DNA from: Ligustrum vulgare | Taxonomy: Eukaryota > Streptophyta > Magnoliopsida > Lamiales > Oleaceae | Direction of reading: 5' to 3' | Assembly (NCBI GenBank): GCA_963555705.1 | Contig: OY743188.1 | Span: 29,905,383-29,969,382, forward strand | Length of the DNA: 64,000 bases | In this document: positions 36,001-47,264 of the stretch, one piece after another | Position numbering within the stretch: position 1 is the stretch's first letter | Layout: every line of letters starts with the position of its first letter | Translations under genes and position numbers: made by a program | The notes under the pieces: model-generated | What the model was told of the DNA's origin: nothing | What the model saw: the letters and a program-made list of their open reading frames with translations, nothing else | Databases searched by the model: none

Positions 36001-37428
36001 GGTCACCAAATCTTAACCCTTTTGATTCGGCTCGATCCCTTTGTCTCCTCGGCTCGCTTCCAACATGAAACTTGTGCCGTTTCTTGCGTAGATCACTGTC
36101 GCATTGCCGATATGTCGACTTCTCCTTTGGTCTCCTACTTCGGATCACATCAGGAAGCATTGACTTTTTGTTCACGTTATTTTGATGATGTCGAGACATG
36201 ATTCAATCGACCAGAGAAGAATGTCGATGTCTTTGTTCCCAAGAAGTAGTTATCCATTTTTGAATCACAATGTTGTCCTATAGGAAAGAGAAGTTTAGTT
36301 TTCCTCGACAGTGATGTTCAAACTTGAGCTGTTATATACTCAACAAATGTACTGAAATTGAAATGTACTTGAAGTGAGTGCATGCGTATCTTTGTGTTAT
36401 TTTTTTTATTAAATTTTTTCATTATTATAACAATTGATCAATGTAATATTTACTTCAACAGTGAACACAAGCACCAGTTGCAGACACGTGGAGTTTCCAA
36501 TGTTAATCAGTTGCATAGAACAAATTTCCCCGCTTGGTTTCACATGGAGGTACAACAAGATTTACTATTTACGTTTGTAGGAAGTGTATATTTTGATTGG
36601 TTAATCACATTACATCTAATCAATGCAAATTTATGGTCTACATCGAGCAAACCCTGATGCAGTATCTCAAGAAATACTATCTTTAGCATCTCGGACGAAT
36701 GGAGTTGTGCATTCTTACCCAGCGTCTATTGTTAATGGTGTTCGATTTCTAACTTATGATCGTGATATCAAACGTAAAACAAAAAACAGTGGTGTGAGTG
36801 TGCCAGGGACCGATGGTGAAATATTTTATGGACAACTTCAAGAGATATTTGAACTTTCGTACATAAACGGTTTTTAAGTTGTTTTATTTCGGTGTAAATG
36901 GTTTAAGTGTGACGGAAAAGGAAGGTCATAGAGAACAACATCACAAGTACTGACACCAGTCTCGAGGCTTACACAGATGACCAATTCGTACTTGCTTCAC
37001 AAGCGAGGCAAGTGTTCTACATTGAAGACCCGTCAGGTAGTTGCAATTGGCGTCTGGTTCAAGAAGTCAATCATCGGACTACATTGTATACGCCAGAAGC
37101 AGTTTTGACTGAGATAGATTTGTTGCATGATGATAGCTCATCTCAGTTATCGCTATTTGTCGATCTTGGTAATTTAGAACATAGTACTTTGCAGTGGGTC
37201 GACGGTGATACCATTGAGTTGGATCGTCCTGATAACATAGCGTCATCTTCGAATGTTAGTGGAGATGAAGCTTATTTCATCGATGATGATGATGATGATG
37301 ATGATGACGACGACGACGATGATGACGATGATGGAAGTGAGGTTGAGGCATTTGACGCAGAGATAGATTGTGACAGTGTCGAAGACGAGGATGATGCCGC
37401 TATAAACAATGATAGTGACTTGGAGTGA
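33098..37428 (+). pseudogene. CACTA Tnp2-type transposase, broken
   Basis: Main transposase copy. The N-terminal domain begins at 33104 but has an in-frame TAG (33122-33124) where copies 1 and 2 have TGG. The frame from 33173 to 34456 carries 'CPVCDESCW' and the Tnp2 catalytic region with 'DGFNPFGNMSQSYSMWPVV' near 34040-34100. Further segments are 34508-34795 ('HNLDVMHVEKNVCDSFLG'), 34809-35370 (DUF4218-like, 'LHLYEDRGRLMK'), continuation at 36153 after a solo-LTR insertion, and DUF4216-like pieces at 36382-36877 and 37012-37428. Breaks are a TGA near 34454, a frameshift near 34795 and a TGA at 36199-36201. The C-terminus carries a run of about 20 Asp (37280-37331). Confidence 0.9.
35371..36152. 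mobile_element. Solo-LTR-like element (782 bp) inside the transposase
   Basis: Ends are TGACGCGATCC and GGATCACATCA, inverted over about 11 bases with changes, and flanked by a perfect TSD GGAAG (35366-35370 and 36153-36157). It interrupts the transposase between '...EGYVVEE' and 'ALTFCSRYFDD'. Between 35830 and 35990 it carries seven TTACGGCCGTAA-related motifs. A gag-like basic frame on the minus strand ('YRQCDSDLRKKRHK') is of unknown meaning. It could be a solo LTR or a small TRIM-type element. Confidence 0.82.
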
Positions 37429-39536
37429 ACAAACAAAGCTATGTAATCTTCAACTCATTATTATGATAACATTATTTATTAATCACAAATTTTGTCATTG
37501 TCTATTTTTTTTTTCATTTACACAAAATAAATAATGATAATTACATTATTTATTTTATACAAATTTTGTTATTGAAGCTCGAATTTCTTGACAAACATGA
37601 TTTCTAAAAATTATTTTATACGGAAAATTAACGTGTAAAACAAGTTTAGACAACTAGTAGACTAAAAAAAAAATAATAATTCTAGGGAGACATTTTTTGG
37701 AGACATTTTTAAGTGTCATTGTGACATGACGCACATCCATTGGAAGGTTAAAAAGTAATTGGTGAAATAGTTATTTTCATCACTCGATGAATACGTGACA
37801 TGTCAATTAAAAATGTTCCTAGAATGTCTCTCGAGAATTACCAAAAACAAAGGACTTAAAAAAGTGTCATGAAGCACCAAAGCCAGTACTAAACAGGTCC
37901 TAAGCAAAATAATAGAAATTCGCGCTACTACTCTTCAGCGCTTTTTTTTTGATGTTTTATTAGGTATTCCCTTTAGACTCAAAAGATTTACAAAAATAAA
38001 AACAACAAACCCCATTCTCACACTCACGACAATGAAAACAACATACCAAAAAATGTATAGGAACAAAAACCACACACCCGTCTTCACATAAACCCCCTTA
38101 GGTTGAAGTGAATTTTGGATCGTGAAGTCGAAGTCGAAGGTTAGTATCAGATTTATTTGGGTAAAAATTGCTGATTTGTTTGGTGATTTTTATGTAATTG
38201 GTTTTTGTTTGATGTTTGACTAAAAATTTGAGCATCTGGGATTTTATCTTCATTTGTTGGTGAGAGAACTTGCTGAAATTGACAAATCCTTCGGCTACAT
38301 ACTGGGTTAGTGTCATTTGGAATTTTTTTTTTGTTGGAAATCTTGCTCTTCTTACATTCATTCCAAGAATTTGTGTATTTTTGTTCTTTAGTGGCTTATC
38401 CTCCGCTGGAATGGGAATATATATATATGAAAAGATCCTTCAGGCAATTTTTTGATTTTTGTTTTCAGTTTGTTTTCTTTTTTTTTTTTTTTTTGTTTCG
38501 AAATCTTGCTTTTCCGAGTTTTATTATTATTTTTTTATGAATAATTTTGTATCAGGTCTGCCTTAACACATTTTTGCTTTAGATGTTCGTATTAGTTGCA
38601 TTATAAATGATTGTATCTACTTGCTTGCACGTTCATATGAGAAGTTGAGAACTATGTCCTGCGATTTCCTACTCATAATTTTCCTTCATGATAAGAACAT
38701 AATTTATGCAGGTTGAACCGTTGATGATTCTGGGAATAAAATGTCTAAAAAAATTGCTAAATAAAACAATAAAACAAATTTTAATGGAAATAAGTGCAAC
38801 TTTGTTGTCCACTCAAGAAATCGGCTGGATTGAGAAACCCATAAGAAGACCATATTGATAATTAGTTTAATGAATAACACTTAAATTTTAACAAATGTTA
38901 CAGTTGGATCTAGGATTTATTTTTTATTTTTTTAAGTAGAGGTAAAGTATAATTAACCAAACCAACATAGATTCACCTCTGTATCTCGATATCAATTATC
39001 TTAACCCCATCATGGAACTTCTTATTTTCTTTTGAAAGTTTTAGAAGGTTGAGAGTCCACTGCAGGTTTTTTGTTTCACCGGGCTATTTCAAGAATTCAA
39101 GAAAATAGAAGTTGACAACTTACGAAAGAAAATTGCAAGGTCTGGAATTGGAATTGTGGTAGAGCATTATATTGTAACTACACCCCTCATCTCCATTTTT
39201 TATTAACACCTTATCACCATTTTTCTTATTCCTACCCTTTTCTATTTGCCACTTGCATTTTGAAATTAGTTAAAATACGTGACATTATTTTTATCCATAT
39301 TAATTACTCATTTTCAACATGTCAGTTTCTTGATCTAAAAATATTGTGCTTCTTCAATGTGTGGCAAGTTACATTTTCTGTATGAAGGTTATATGCATGC
39401 TTCTTCAATGTGTGCCAATTCTTCATTGTCTCTGCATATTGATTTTCTACAAGTCAATAATGAATTAGGGGAAATATTATTCAACATGTTAACAGAGGCA
39501 GGGGAAATATTATTAGATTTCTTGTATAATTTAGGT
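37429..39536. other. CACTA internal non-coding stretch
   Basis: No firm gene. The region separates the two CACTA genes. It has T-rich runs (38460-38500) and an exon-like stretch just before the second gene (39357-39536, 'EILFNMLTEAGEILLDFLY') that may be its 5' part. No further nested element with clear ends was found. Confidence 0.5.
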
Positions 39537-41070
39537 ATGGCTGATGTGTTAAATCATGGAGGGAATGATGGTCATGAGCCTCCACATCGGCGTGCAGACA
39601 GGCTACCTGTGGATTTCCTGGTAGGATAATTTCTTTGGTAGAATTTATTGTGTGTTTAAGTTGATTCACATAGTAAACAATTTTTTTTTTCTTTTTAAAA
39701 TTGGTAGCTCCTCCGGCTAAAAGACGAGGCCCTTCCCGATCGCTCAATCTTGTAAAATTGTTACAGTCTAATGGGGGCAATCCCTTGGCCATTGATTTTG
39801 ATACAAAGGAGGGGACTTATCTTCCTATAGGTGACAACCAAAAGTATTTGTTGAGGGTTTTGGGGACTTATGTAAGACAATTTGTGCACCCGTACTTTGA
39901 TAGGTGGGTAAATGTTCCCAAGGAACAAAAATCTAGTGCCACGGGCTGCATATACGTAAGTGATTTAGCTCTTATTTTATATCTTAAGTAATTTTAATAA
40001 AGTCTAACATGAATGACTTAAACAATAATGATTTACAAGAGGAATTTTTTGACGTCAATCCAAGACGTTATTCCAAAGCTGATTACAAGATAATTGTTGA
40101 CGGTATTGAAGATATAGCGGCCAAGCGATGCCGTTAGTACAAGGGAAATGTGAATGCATACATAAGGGAAAAAGGGACCTGCATACCTTATCGTGGCCTG
40201 AATGCAGACGTCTGGGAAAAGTGCATTGAGCGCTCATCGAGTAAAAAATTTCAGGTAAGTACAATTTTTTAATTTAATTAAATAAATTTTCATTAAATAT
40301 TAATATTCACATTCTATTAATTTTAATTCTTTTTTTATAGGTCATTTCGAAGATGAACAAAGTGAACAAATCAAAAACAAACTATGCCAGTGTGCTGGGT
40401 TCAAAAACTATCGTTGCTGCGCGTTTCGATATGGTTAGTACAACATATATTTTTTGAAATGTATTTTCATTTTTAAATTATGAAATAGGTTTGAGTTAGT
40501 CATTTAATACTATATACTTATGCAGCGGGATCGCCAAACCCAAGAGTGGCCTAGTGTAATAGAAACTTTTGGGGTTAACCATCAGAGAAATTGTGAGTGG
40601 GTGAACGAGAAGGCTGCGCAAGATTATGTAAGTAAAAGTTCATACAATACGATGTATTGCTATTATTTTTTTATTGAATATTAATTAATGACTATTTCGA
40701 ATAGCACAACATGGTGGAGGACTGGGAGAAGCAAACACAGTAAGCCATCTCTAGCGATGTGAGTGTCAATGAGCACGATGCTGTTCTTAAGGTCCTGGGG
40801 GTAGAGGAGGGGACACCAACGCGCAGTTGGACGGATTGTGAAGGGAACTTCTCACTGTCACTCGTCCATCTCAACATCGTGGACCTACCTAGTACCAGTC
40901 AGTCTAATGAGGCTACCAATGCCCTGAAGTCCAATATGAAGATATACATGCAACAAATGAATGAATATGTTACACAGATTACGAGTAATATACAGTCTTT
41001 CATGCTAGGACTCCAGTTGCCGCCACCGCCACCGCCACTCCCCTATCGCCTATACATGAGGAAGAGATGA
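39537..41070 (+). pseudogene. CACTA second gene, Transposase_24-like
   Basis: Several exons are readable. 39537-39620 begins 'MADVLNHGGNDGHEPP'. About 39708-39957 reads 'AKRRGPSRSLNLVK' and 'VRQFVHPYFDRWVNVPKEQK'. About 40033-40254 reads 'EEFFDVNPRRYSKADYK' and 'GNVNAYIREKGTCIPYRG'. About 40342-40434 reads 'KMNKVNKSKTNYASVLGSK'. About 40526-40627 reads 'QEWPSVIETFGVN'. The last runs from about 40704 to the TGA at 41068-41070 and ends in a Gln-rich, Pro-rich tail. This is the plant En/Spm accessory family (Transposase_24), which binds subterminal repeats. A TAG near 40136 and a TAA at 40741-40743 break the frame. Exon limits are approximate. Confidence 0.75.
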
Positions 41071-41394
41071 ATTCGTTGGACGATGACGAGTCCTTATTTG
41101 ATCTTTAGTCTTCCTCTATTTGTCTATTTTGTTTTGGGATACTTTTGTTTTTGTTGATGGCCATTTCATGTTGGGAGCATTTATGCATGCTCCTTTAGTT
41201 TATATTGGTCCACTTTTGTTTCTGTGCACAGATATGATAATATAATTAATGGGATTTAACTTCTTTTTAAACAATTTATTTGTGTTGTTATATAACGTTG
41301 CTTCTAAATCATTCTTATTATTGAATTAGAAATAGTATTATTAATTTTATATTGAAAAGGTATTTTTTATGATGAAATTGCTTTTTAGTAGATT

Positions 41395-41861
41395 TTTTAT
41401 CTATTGGGACATCCATTATCGTCCTAATATTGATATATACTGGGACAACTTTTAGTCATCCCTATAAATCCAACATTTATTGAAACAATTGATTGTATCA
41501 GTAGCTCGCACTTATAGGGACGACTTACAAGTCGTCCCTAGACATCAAATATTTATTGAAACAACTATCGTCTCACTAGATTAACTTATAGGGACGGAAA
41601 TTGTCGTTTCCATAAATCAATTGAAACGATTTTCTCGACGAAAGTGGAATACGAAAAAAATGGTTATAGAAACGAAATTTTCATCCCCGTAAATCATTAA
41701 TCTATTGGGACGATTTATATCGTCCATTTTAACTTATTGGTATGGGCCTATAGAGACGATCAGTAGGGACGACTTTGTCGTCCCTTTAAGTTTGTAGCAA
41801 CGTTTTTTTCGTCCTATAGGGACGGAAAAAGTCGTCCCTAAAATCCAGTTTTCCTGTACTC
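41395..41861. repeat. CACTA right subterminal repeats and terminus
   Basis: Many copies of TATAGGGACGACTT and AAGTCGTCCCTA in both orientations match those at the left end. The last read GGGACGGAAAAAGTCGTCCC, then CCAGTTTTCCTGTACTC at the terminus. Confidence 0.85.
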
Positions 41862-41883
41862 AGAATTTTCTTTTTTTGATTAC

Positions 41884-41990
41884 CTAGAGCTCCCTGGAGG
41901 AAGAGGCAAGGATTATGATCATTTTAATTTTTATACTGAAGATTGATTTTCTTGTGGCTTTATGTTGTGAGTGAAGTAATTTTCATTTGG
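41884..41990 (-). pseudogene. PAR1 paralogue, exon 1 remnant and upstream part
   Basis: On the minus strand the ATG at 41920-41922 opens a signal-peptide-like start aligning with exon 1 of the PAR1 gene: ATGATCAT, then TCTTCCTCCAGGGAGCTCT followed by GTAATC at the splice donor, as in the intact gene. Seven bases are missing within the exon, which shifts the frame into a TAG. The 5' leader also aligns ('gccacaagaaa'). It lies 23 bp outside the CACTA right end, and its exon 2 lies beyond the left end at 21246. The two PAR1 copies are head to head, with start codons 683 bp apart. Confidence 0.82.
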
Positions 41991-42604
41991 AAAAGTACAT
42001 TGAGAAATGGTTTTTTTGGTGTGTCTTGGTTCTTAGTGGGGACCTTAATTAGCTAAATGAAATTGTAAAGGTATTCATTCTGACAAGAATTTTTGACAAG
42101 AATTTTTGTCTGTTGTTACTTGTTATGTTGAGTAAGATTTTCTCTTTTCATCAACGAATGAAAACCTTAGCAAAGTTTCCTGGCATTTAGAAGTGGTTCA
42201 GACACATCAGTGGTCAAACATTTTTTTTTTTTTTTTTTTAAAAAAAACTTTTGATATCTAGTTTAGCTGTAAAGAAAACCAATTCAGAAGAGTAAAAAGA
42301 TTGGCAACTTTGCCTGTGCGCTCCGGCTTCCAAATTCCTTTGATAACAAGGAAATAATTTTTTTATTTATTTTTATTATAAATAGACATAGATTCCTTCA
42401 ACCAAATTCCATACATTATTCCAAAATACTTGTCAAACAGTACCACTACCATGTCATTTTGTTAAGCTCACAGACACTATTAAAACCATCTTCTGCTATG
42501 CAACTTCTACAGGAAAATCACTTCACACAATTCACGGAACATCACCAAGCAAGCCACAAGAAATATCAACTTTTCCTAAGCAAAATTCAAGCTTTCGTAC
42601 TAAA

Positions 42605-43411
42605 ATGAAAATGATCATCTTCTTCGCCTTTGCTCTCTTCCTCCAGGGAGCTCTTGGTAATCCACAACACGAGTTCTTCCATTAATTTTCTCGATCTATT
42701 ATTGTCCATTCTGGTTCTATGAATAACATTTATATCGCTCTTCTTTCCTGAATGCAGGGGTACTAGTCTGCGAGGAATTGCCAGTTGGTTTGTGTTCTTT
42801 CTCAATTGCGTCCTCTGGGAAGCGATGCTCATTAGAGACGTACACAGAAATTGATGGAACTATGCATTTCCAATGCAAGACATCTGAAGTGGTTGCTACT
42901 AACTTCCACGATTTTATTGAGGCTGATGAATGCGTAAGTGCATGTGGGGTTGACAGAAAATCTTTTGGGATCTCATCAGACTCCCTCCTCGATTATCAGT
43001 TCACTGCCAAGCTATGCTCACCACGGTGTTACCAAAACTGTCCCAACATTGTTGATCTTTACTACAATTTGGCTCTAGGGGAAGGTGAGCTCTATAACTA
43101 CCACCGCACACCAAGCACAACATTTTTATCATACAAATATCAAATACTATTCTGTCTTCATTTAGTTATCTATAACACTACGATTAAAAATTAGAAAAAT
43201 TGATCTTTATCATCTCTAACATTTTATTTACTAACAATTAATAGGAGCATTTTTACCTGATTTGTGCAAATCTCAAGAATCTACTTCCCGACGTTCAATG
43301 GCTCAGATTCAAAGTTCTGGTGTAGCTTTTGGCCCTATTGCTGCTGGTCCTATGTCTGCGTCTGCTCCTTCTCCATCTTCACCTGTAGATTGTGCTCCAG
43401 CTCCAATGTGA
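42605..43411 (+). CDS. PAR1-like (photoassimilate-responsive protein 1 family) secreted protein
   Basis: Three exons, 42605-42656, 42758-43084 and 43245-43411, have GT/AG introns of 101 and 160 bp and join in frame to 181 codons, within the family's usual size. The first exon codes for a hydrophobic signal peptide ('[18 protein letters not shown]'). The mature part has the PAR1 Cys pattern: '[13 protein letters not shown]', 'RCSLE', 'FQCKTSEV', '[12 protein letters not shown]', '[20 protein letters not shown]', 'LPDLCKSQ'. The C-terminus is rich in Ala, Pro and Ser. Family members are small secreted Cys-rich proteins known from sugar-responsive and pathogen-responsive transcripts; their molecular role is not established. 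No coding lesion is seen. The promoter side faces an inverted pseudogene copy, and a copia element lies 163 bp after the stop. Confidence 0.93.
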
Positions 43412-43573
43412 TTGCATTCTTATATTTTATTTATGGAATTTGATTCCATACAGAATTGTAATGATGTGTACTATTTAATGAAAGTGATACAGCAGTTGTA
43501 ATTATGTATACTATTTAATGAAAGTGGAGTACATCTGATTATGCACAACTCTTCTGCTAGTGTTGCATACTTT

Positions 43574-43813
43574 TAATAGACACAATATTTAGGCTCAAAT
43601 CATATAATTTCATTGACGTAGGAGAATATTTATAATGTACAATATCTTGAGTCACAAGTAAAGCAAGATTAACATAAAGAAAATACAATGCAAATTTAAT
43701 CCTTCTACAAATAGGATTCTAAATATGGTTGATTAATTGATGACTTTGATTCCATGATTCTCTGGTAATCCCTAGATCCTGGATTTGGATCGTGATCTTC
43801 ACAATCCTTTATA
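43574..43813 (-). repeat. 3' LTR of minus-strand copia
   Basis: It matches 45692-45930 closely. The polypurine tract on the minus strand is GCCGGGGCC (43814-43824), resembling that of the copia at 3721-8549. Confidence 0.85.
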
Positions 43814-43824
43814 GGCCCCGGCAA

Positions 43825-45069
43825 GATGGAGCTCCCATTAGAGACTCCAATCTTGGGACGAAATGAAAGAAATTTGGAGTGTGGCAGTAGCTTTGTGAGG
43901 ATATCAGCCAGCCGATCTTGTGTAGAGATATAAGAAACAACAAAAGAATTAGAGGAGACATGATGACACACAAAGTGATAGTTGATAGCAATGTGTTTCA
44001 TTCGAGAATGAAAGACAGGATTGAAAGAAAGATAAGTGGCACCAACATTATCACAATGGATTATAGGCTTTGTAGATAAGGGAAGATGGAATTCAGAAAG
44101 AAGATTTTGATCGAGAGGATTTCACTGGCACATGACGCTACAACACGGTATTCGGCTTCGGTGGAAGAGCTAGCAATACTTCTTTGTTTCTTAGAGCTCC
44201 AAGAGATTTGGGAACTGCCTGGATAAACAATAGGCCGAGGTGGAGGAACGATCATCATGATTAGCAGCCCAATCAGAGTCAGAAAAGGCAGACAGAGTGG
44301 TAGAGGAATTTTTGCATAAGAGAAGCCCATGGAAGAGAGTGTTCTTAAGATATCGAAGTCGCTGCTTAATAGTGATCCAGTGGATCTCAGAAGGTCGATG
44401 CATGAACTGAGAAAGTTCGTTGACAGCAAAGCAAATGTCAGGGCAGTTAGAGAAAGATATTGAAGGACACCAATAACATGACGATATTCGGTCGCATCTA
44501 TAGAAGCAGAGCCATCAAAGAGAGTTTCGTAGGAGGAGGTTGACATGGGAGTGGAAACTTCTTTGGCACCAAGCATATTGGTGCGGTCAAGAAGATCACA
44601 GACGTACTTGTGTTGACCGAGGAAAATACCTGTAGATGAACGAATAACTTCAACCCCAAGAAAATAACTAAGCTGATCAAGGTCTTTGACAAAGAATTGA
44701 GTGGCTAGAGCGGTGAGAAATTTAGAGAGTTTGTCAGATTGTTCCCGGTTACCAAGAGATTATCAACATAAACAAGGAAGTAGAGGGTGTAGGTGGGGCG
44801 AAATAGGAGGAATAGGGAGGAATCACTTGTAGAATTTGTGAATCCAGAGGAAAGGAGAAAAGTCCTTAATTCAGTGTATCATGCACGAGGAGCCTGCTTA
44901 AGGCCATAGATGCCTTGCCTTGCCGCATATGACAGATGTGGTTGGGAAATTGTAGGTCAACAAAACTCGGAGGCTGAGACATAAACACTTCTTCCAAAAG
45001 AGTGCCTTGAAGAAAGGCATTATTTATGTCAAAAACTAGAGAATTGAAAGAATTGTAGATGAAAGGCAT
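43825..45069 (-). pseudogene. Copia RT and RNase H remnant
   Basis: From upstream to downstream on the minus strand: 'FDINNAFLQGTLLEEVFMSQ' (about 45030-44970), the thumb region with 'MLGAKEVSTPMS' (44576-44540), RNase H with 'SSTEAEYRVVASCASEI' (about 44170-44115), and the tail 'MKHIAINYHF' to 'RPKIGVSNGSSIL' (44001-43830). The YVDD region is disrupted (near 44750) and several frameshifts are present. It is not functional. Confidence 0.88.
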
Positions 45070-45252
45070 TATTAATGAAAATATATTGATGAAGCGGTAG
45101 ACATAATATTTTAATGGAGAGATTGAAAGAATTAATGTATATGAAAGAATTTGCTGAAGATAATAAACGATGAAGGTAAAGGGGAGAATATTGGGAGAGG
45201 AAATACAGAAAATTCATGAGGTAGTGAAGTATAAAAAGCAAAGAAACTAGAG

Positions 45253-45257
<5 letters not shown>

Positions 45258-45321
<64 letters not shown>
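45258..45321. repeat. (AT)n(AG)n compound microsatellite
   Basis: An uninterrupted run of TA dinucleotides (about 45258-45284) is followed by GA dinucleotides (about 45285-45321), inside the deleted copia's 5' internal part. Confidence 0.97.
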
Positions 45322-45325
<4 letters not shown>

Positions 45326-45691
45326 GCCCAGTAGGGGCCAAAAATCGAGTGGCAGCAGGTGGCACATAGATGGCCAAGAGGAGCAATAGGTTGACACCAA
45401 TGGAAGAAGTGAAGCAGTCGGAAGCACAGATAACCGAGCAGAAGAATTGAAGAGGTTGTTGGAGATTTGTCAAAGTAAAAAAATCTGGGAAGAGTTCGAA
45501 AGAGTTGAGGGCAGAAAGTGTGAGGAAGAAAATAGGGAAGAAAGAAGAAGAATTGGCACGAGCCACACAAGGAGAATAAAATAAATATTTGGGAGGAGGC
45601 CGAGTGGTGCAAGTGAAAAATGGCCAAGGAAGAAGAAAAGTAAGAAAAGTCTAGGCTTGCTCGTGAGAGTCTTACACTAGCTTTGATACCA

Positions 45692-45930
45692 TAATAGATA
45701 CAATATTTAGGCTCAAATCATAAAATTTCATTGATGTAGGAGAATATTTGTAATGTACAATATCTTAAGTCACAAGTAAACAGGATTTACATAAAGAAAA
45801 TACAATGCAAATATAATCCTTCTACAGATAGGATTCTAAATATGGTTGATGAATTGATGACTTTGATTCCACGATTCTACGGGAATCCCGAGATCTTTGA
45901 TTTGGCTCATGATCTTCACAATCCTTTACA
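45692..45930 (-). repeat. 5' LTR of minus-strand copia
   Basis: This is the LTR next to the primer site. It differs from the 3' copy at a modest number of positions and a few small indels. Confidence 0.85.
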
Positions 45931-46119
45931 ACCTTCACATTAGACTATAAGAAGGGGGAAAAAAAAAGGACCAAATAGAAAAATTAATCTATAAATACAC
46001 AAGCAGTAACAAGTTAACAACAAATCTGAACATTCAAGTGTACGAAAATGCAGCAATAGATTTCACTGGGAAAAAAATAAAAATTAATCTTAGGGTGTGT
46101 GTTATAGGTTGAGTGGAGA

Positions 46120-46400
46120 AGAAAATGAAAAGGTTTTCCATTGATGGGATGTATAACATGATCGTATGCGCGACGATAAGTTTCAATAGAGTACCAATCA
46201 GAAACGTACTCATTTACCTCATGATCCTCATCAATTATGCAAGCCAGAGCATATGGACTGGGAATCCCAGTTAAGTCCCATCTTTGGCACACACAAATTT
46301 CGCTCTCCAATTCTACAACGTAAACTCCATATGAACATTCAACGTAGTATTGACACATAACGTTCCCATACAATATACATTGATGGGCATCCAAACTATG
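46120..46400 (-). pseudogene. MULE transposase SWIM domain, second copy
   Basis: The minus-strand frame reads 'VYVVELESEICVCQRWDLTG', then 'IPSPYALACIIDEDHEV' and 'YSIETYRRAYDHVIHPING'. This is the SWIM-type zinc finger near the C-terminus of Mutator-like transposases, where the family has CxC...CPHA. Here the third Cys is Ser and the zinc-binding His is Tyr, so zinc binding is lost. It repeats the domain found at 47395-47690. Confidence 0.85.
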
Positions 46401-47264
46401 CCCCTGTTTGAGACTCGTGGTTTTTTATTATCTTGCGAATATGAGAATGTTTACATTTGCATCAGGGGTGGTGTTGTTTGATTGGTTTTCTGAATTTCCT
46501 TAATCTCTATAATTCTCTGGACTAATATTAGCAGCCTTTCTTTTTCAGGTTTGTGATACTAAAACTCTTCAGTTTATACAAAACAAAATCGTAAAGAAGA
46601 CATAAAAATGCAGAATTCTGAGTACAAAATCAACCTTATTAGGGACGTTCAAAGTTTAAACATAGGAGAATTTTTCAATCTGTTAACTCTTATATCAAAT
46701 GAATCCTCCATAGTATATTAACTTAAATTAAATGTACTTTATCCAAAGCAGCAATAGCATCACTAGCAATCCTTGAAATACCCAAAAAACTACATAAATC
46801 CCGTATCAGCCCAGTTTCAAGAAGCTACCCATATCTTCTCCTCCTACTTCTCGCATGAAGGACTAAAACCACAGGGTAGTAGTTGTTTCTTGATGTTCAA
46901 TTGGGTCATATTCCGGTGCCAACATTTCCTATACCATAATGAACGTGTAATCATATATAAATCATCCCACGAGTGGAAACAACAATAATAAGAAACAAAC
47001 AAGACTTATACTTAATTGCAAACCTTCTTTTATAATGTCGTTACTTGGAAAGACTGGAACATATGGTGACACTGGAATTTCATAAGTTGCCCACGTACAA
47101 TATATGTATACAATTAAAATAATGTACACATTCAAACTCATCTTTACAAGCAAAGCTATAAATTCAATTGCCTCATTTGCATTATTTGTTGAATAATTTT
47201 GAGACGACTCTCTATTGTGTCCTTTGGCTCTGCAAACACCAAAAGTCATGTAAACATCCTTTTT

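Larger units (their letters stand above)
21310..41861. mobile_element. CACTA (En/Spm) transposon, about 20.5 kb with nested insertions
   Basis: The left terminus is CACTATAAGAAAAG. The right terminus, read inward, is GAGTACAGGAAAACTGG, a two-base-changed form of the CACTACAGGAAAA type. Subterminal repeats built on TAGGGACGAC/GTCGTCCCTA fill 21340-21412, 29993-30440 and 41395-41850 in both orientations. Inside are a Tnp2-type transposase gene (31061-37428) and a second, Transposase_24-like gene (39537-41070). The outer limits are supported independently because the two flanks together form one interrupted PAR1 paralogue. Candidate 3-bp duplications (ATA left, AGA right) do not match perfectly. 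About 8.6 kb of the length is a young LTR element and 0.8 kb a solo LTR. Confidence 0.9.
43574..45930 (-). mobile_element. Ty1/copia element, internally deleted
   Basis: Minus-strand element with LTRs of about 240 bp at 45692-45930 (5') and 43574-43813 (3'), a primer site TGGTATCAAAGC next to the 5' LTR (about 45680-45691), and flanks ACTTT (43569-43573) and ACCTT (45931-45935) that are probably a one-mismatch TSD. The LTRs start TGTAAAGG and TATAAAGG. Only about 1.9 kb of internal sequence remains, so gag, protease, integrase and part of RT are gone. It is related to the Ale-like element at 3721-8549. Confidence 0.85.

Noticed and set aside
36382..36657. Possible independent small gene with a hydrophobic start
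   Set aside because: After the first residues it contains 'HKHQLQTRGVSN', continuing the CACTA transposase C-terminal region, so it was merged with that pseudogene.
43705..44001. Minus-strand frame next to PAR1 considered as a host gene
   Set aside because: It reads 'MKHIAINYHF' and 'RPKIGVSNGSSIL', the copia RNase H tail, and runs into the 3' LTR.
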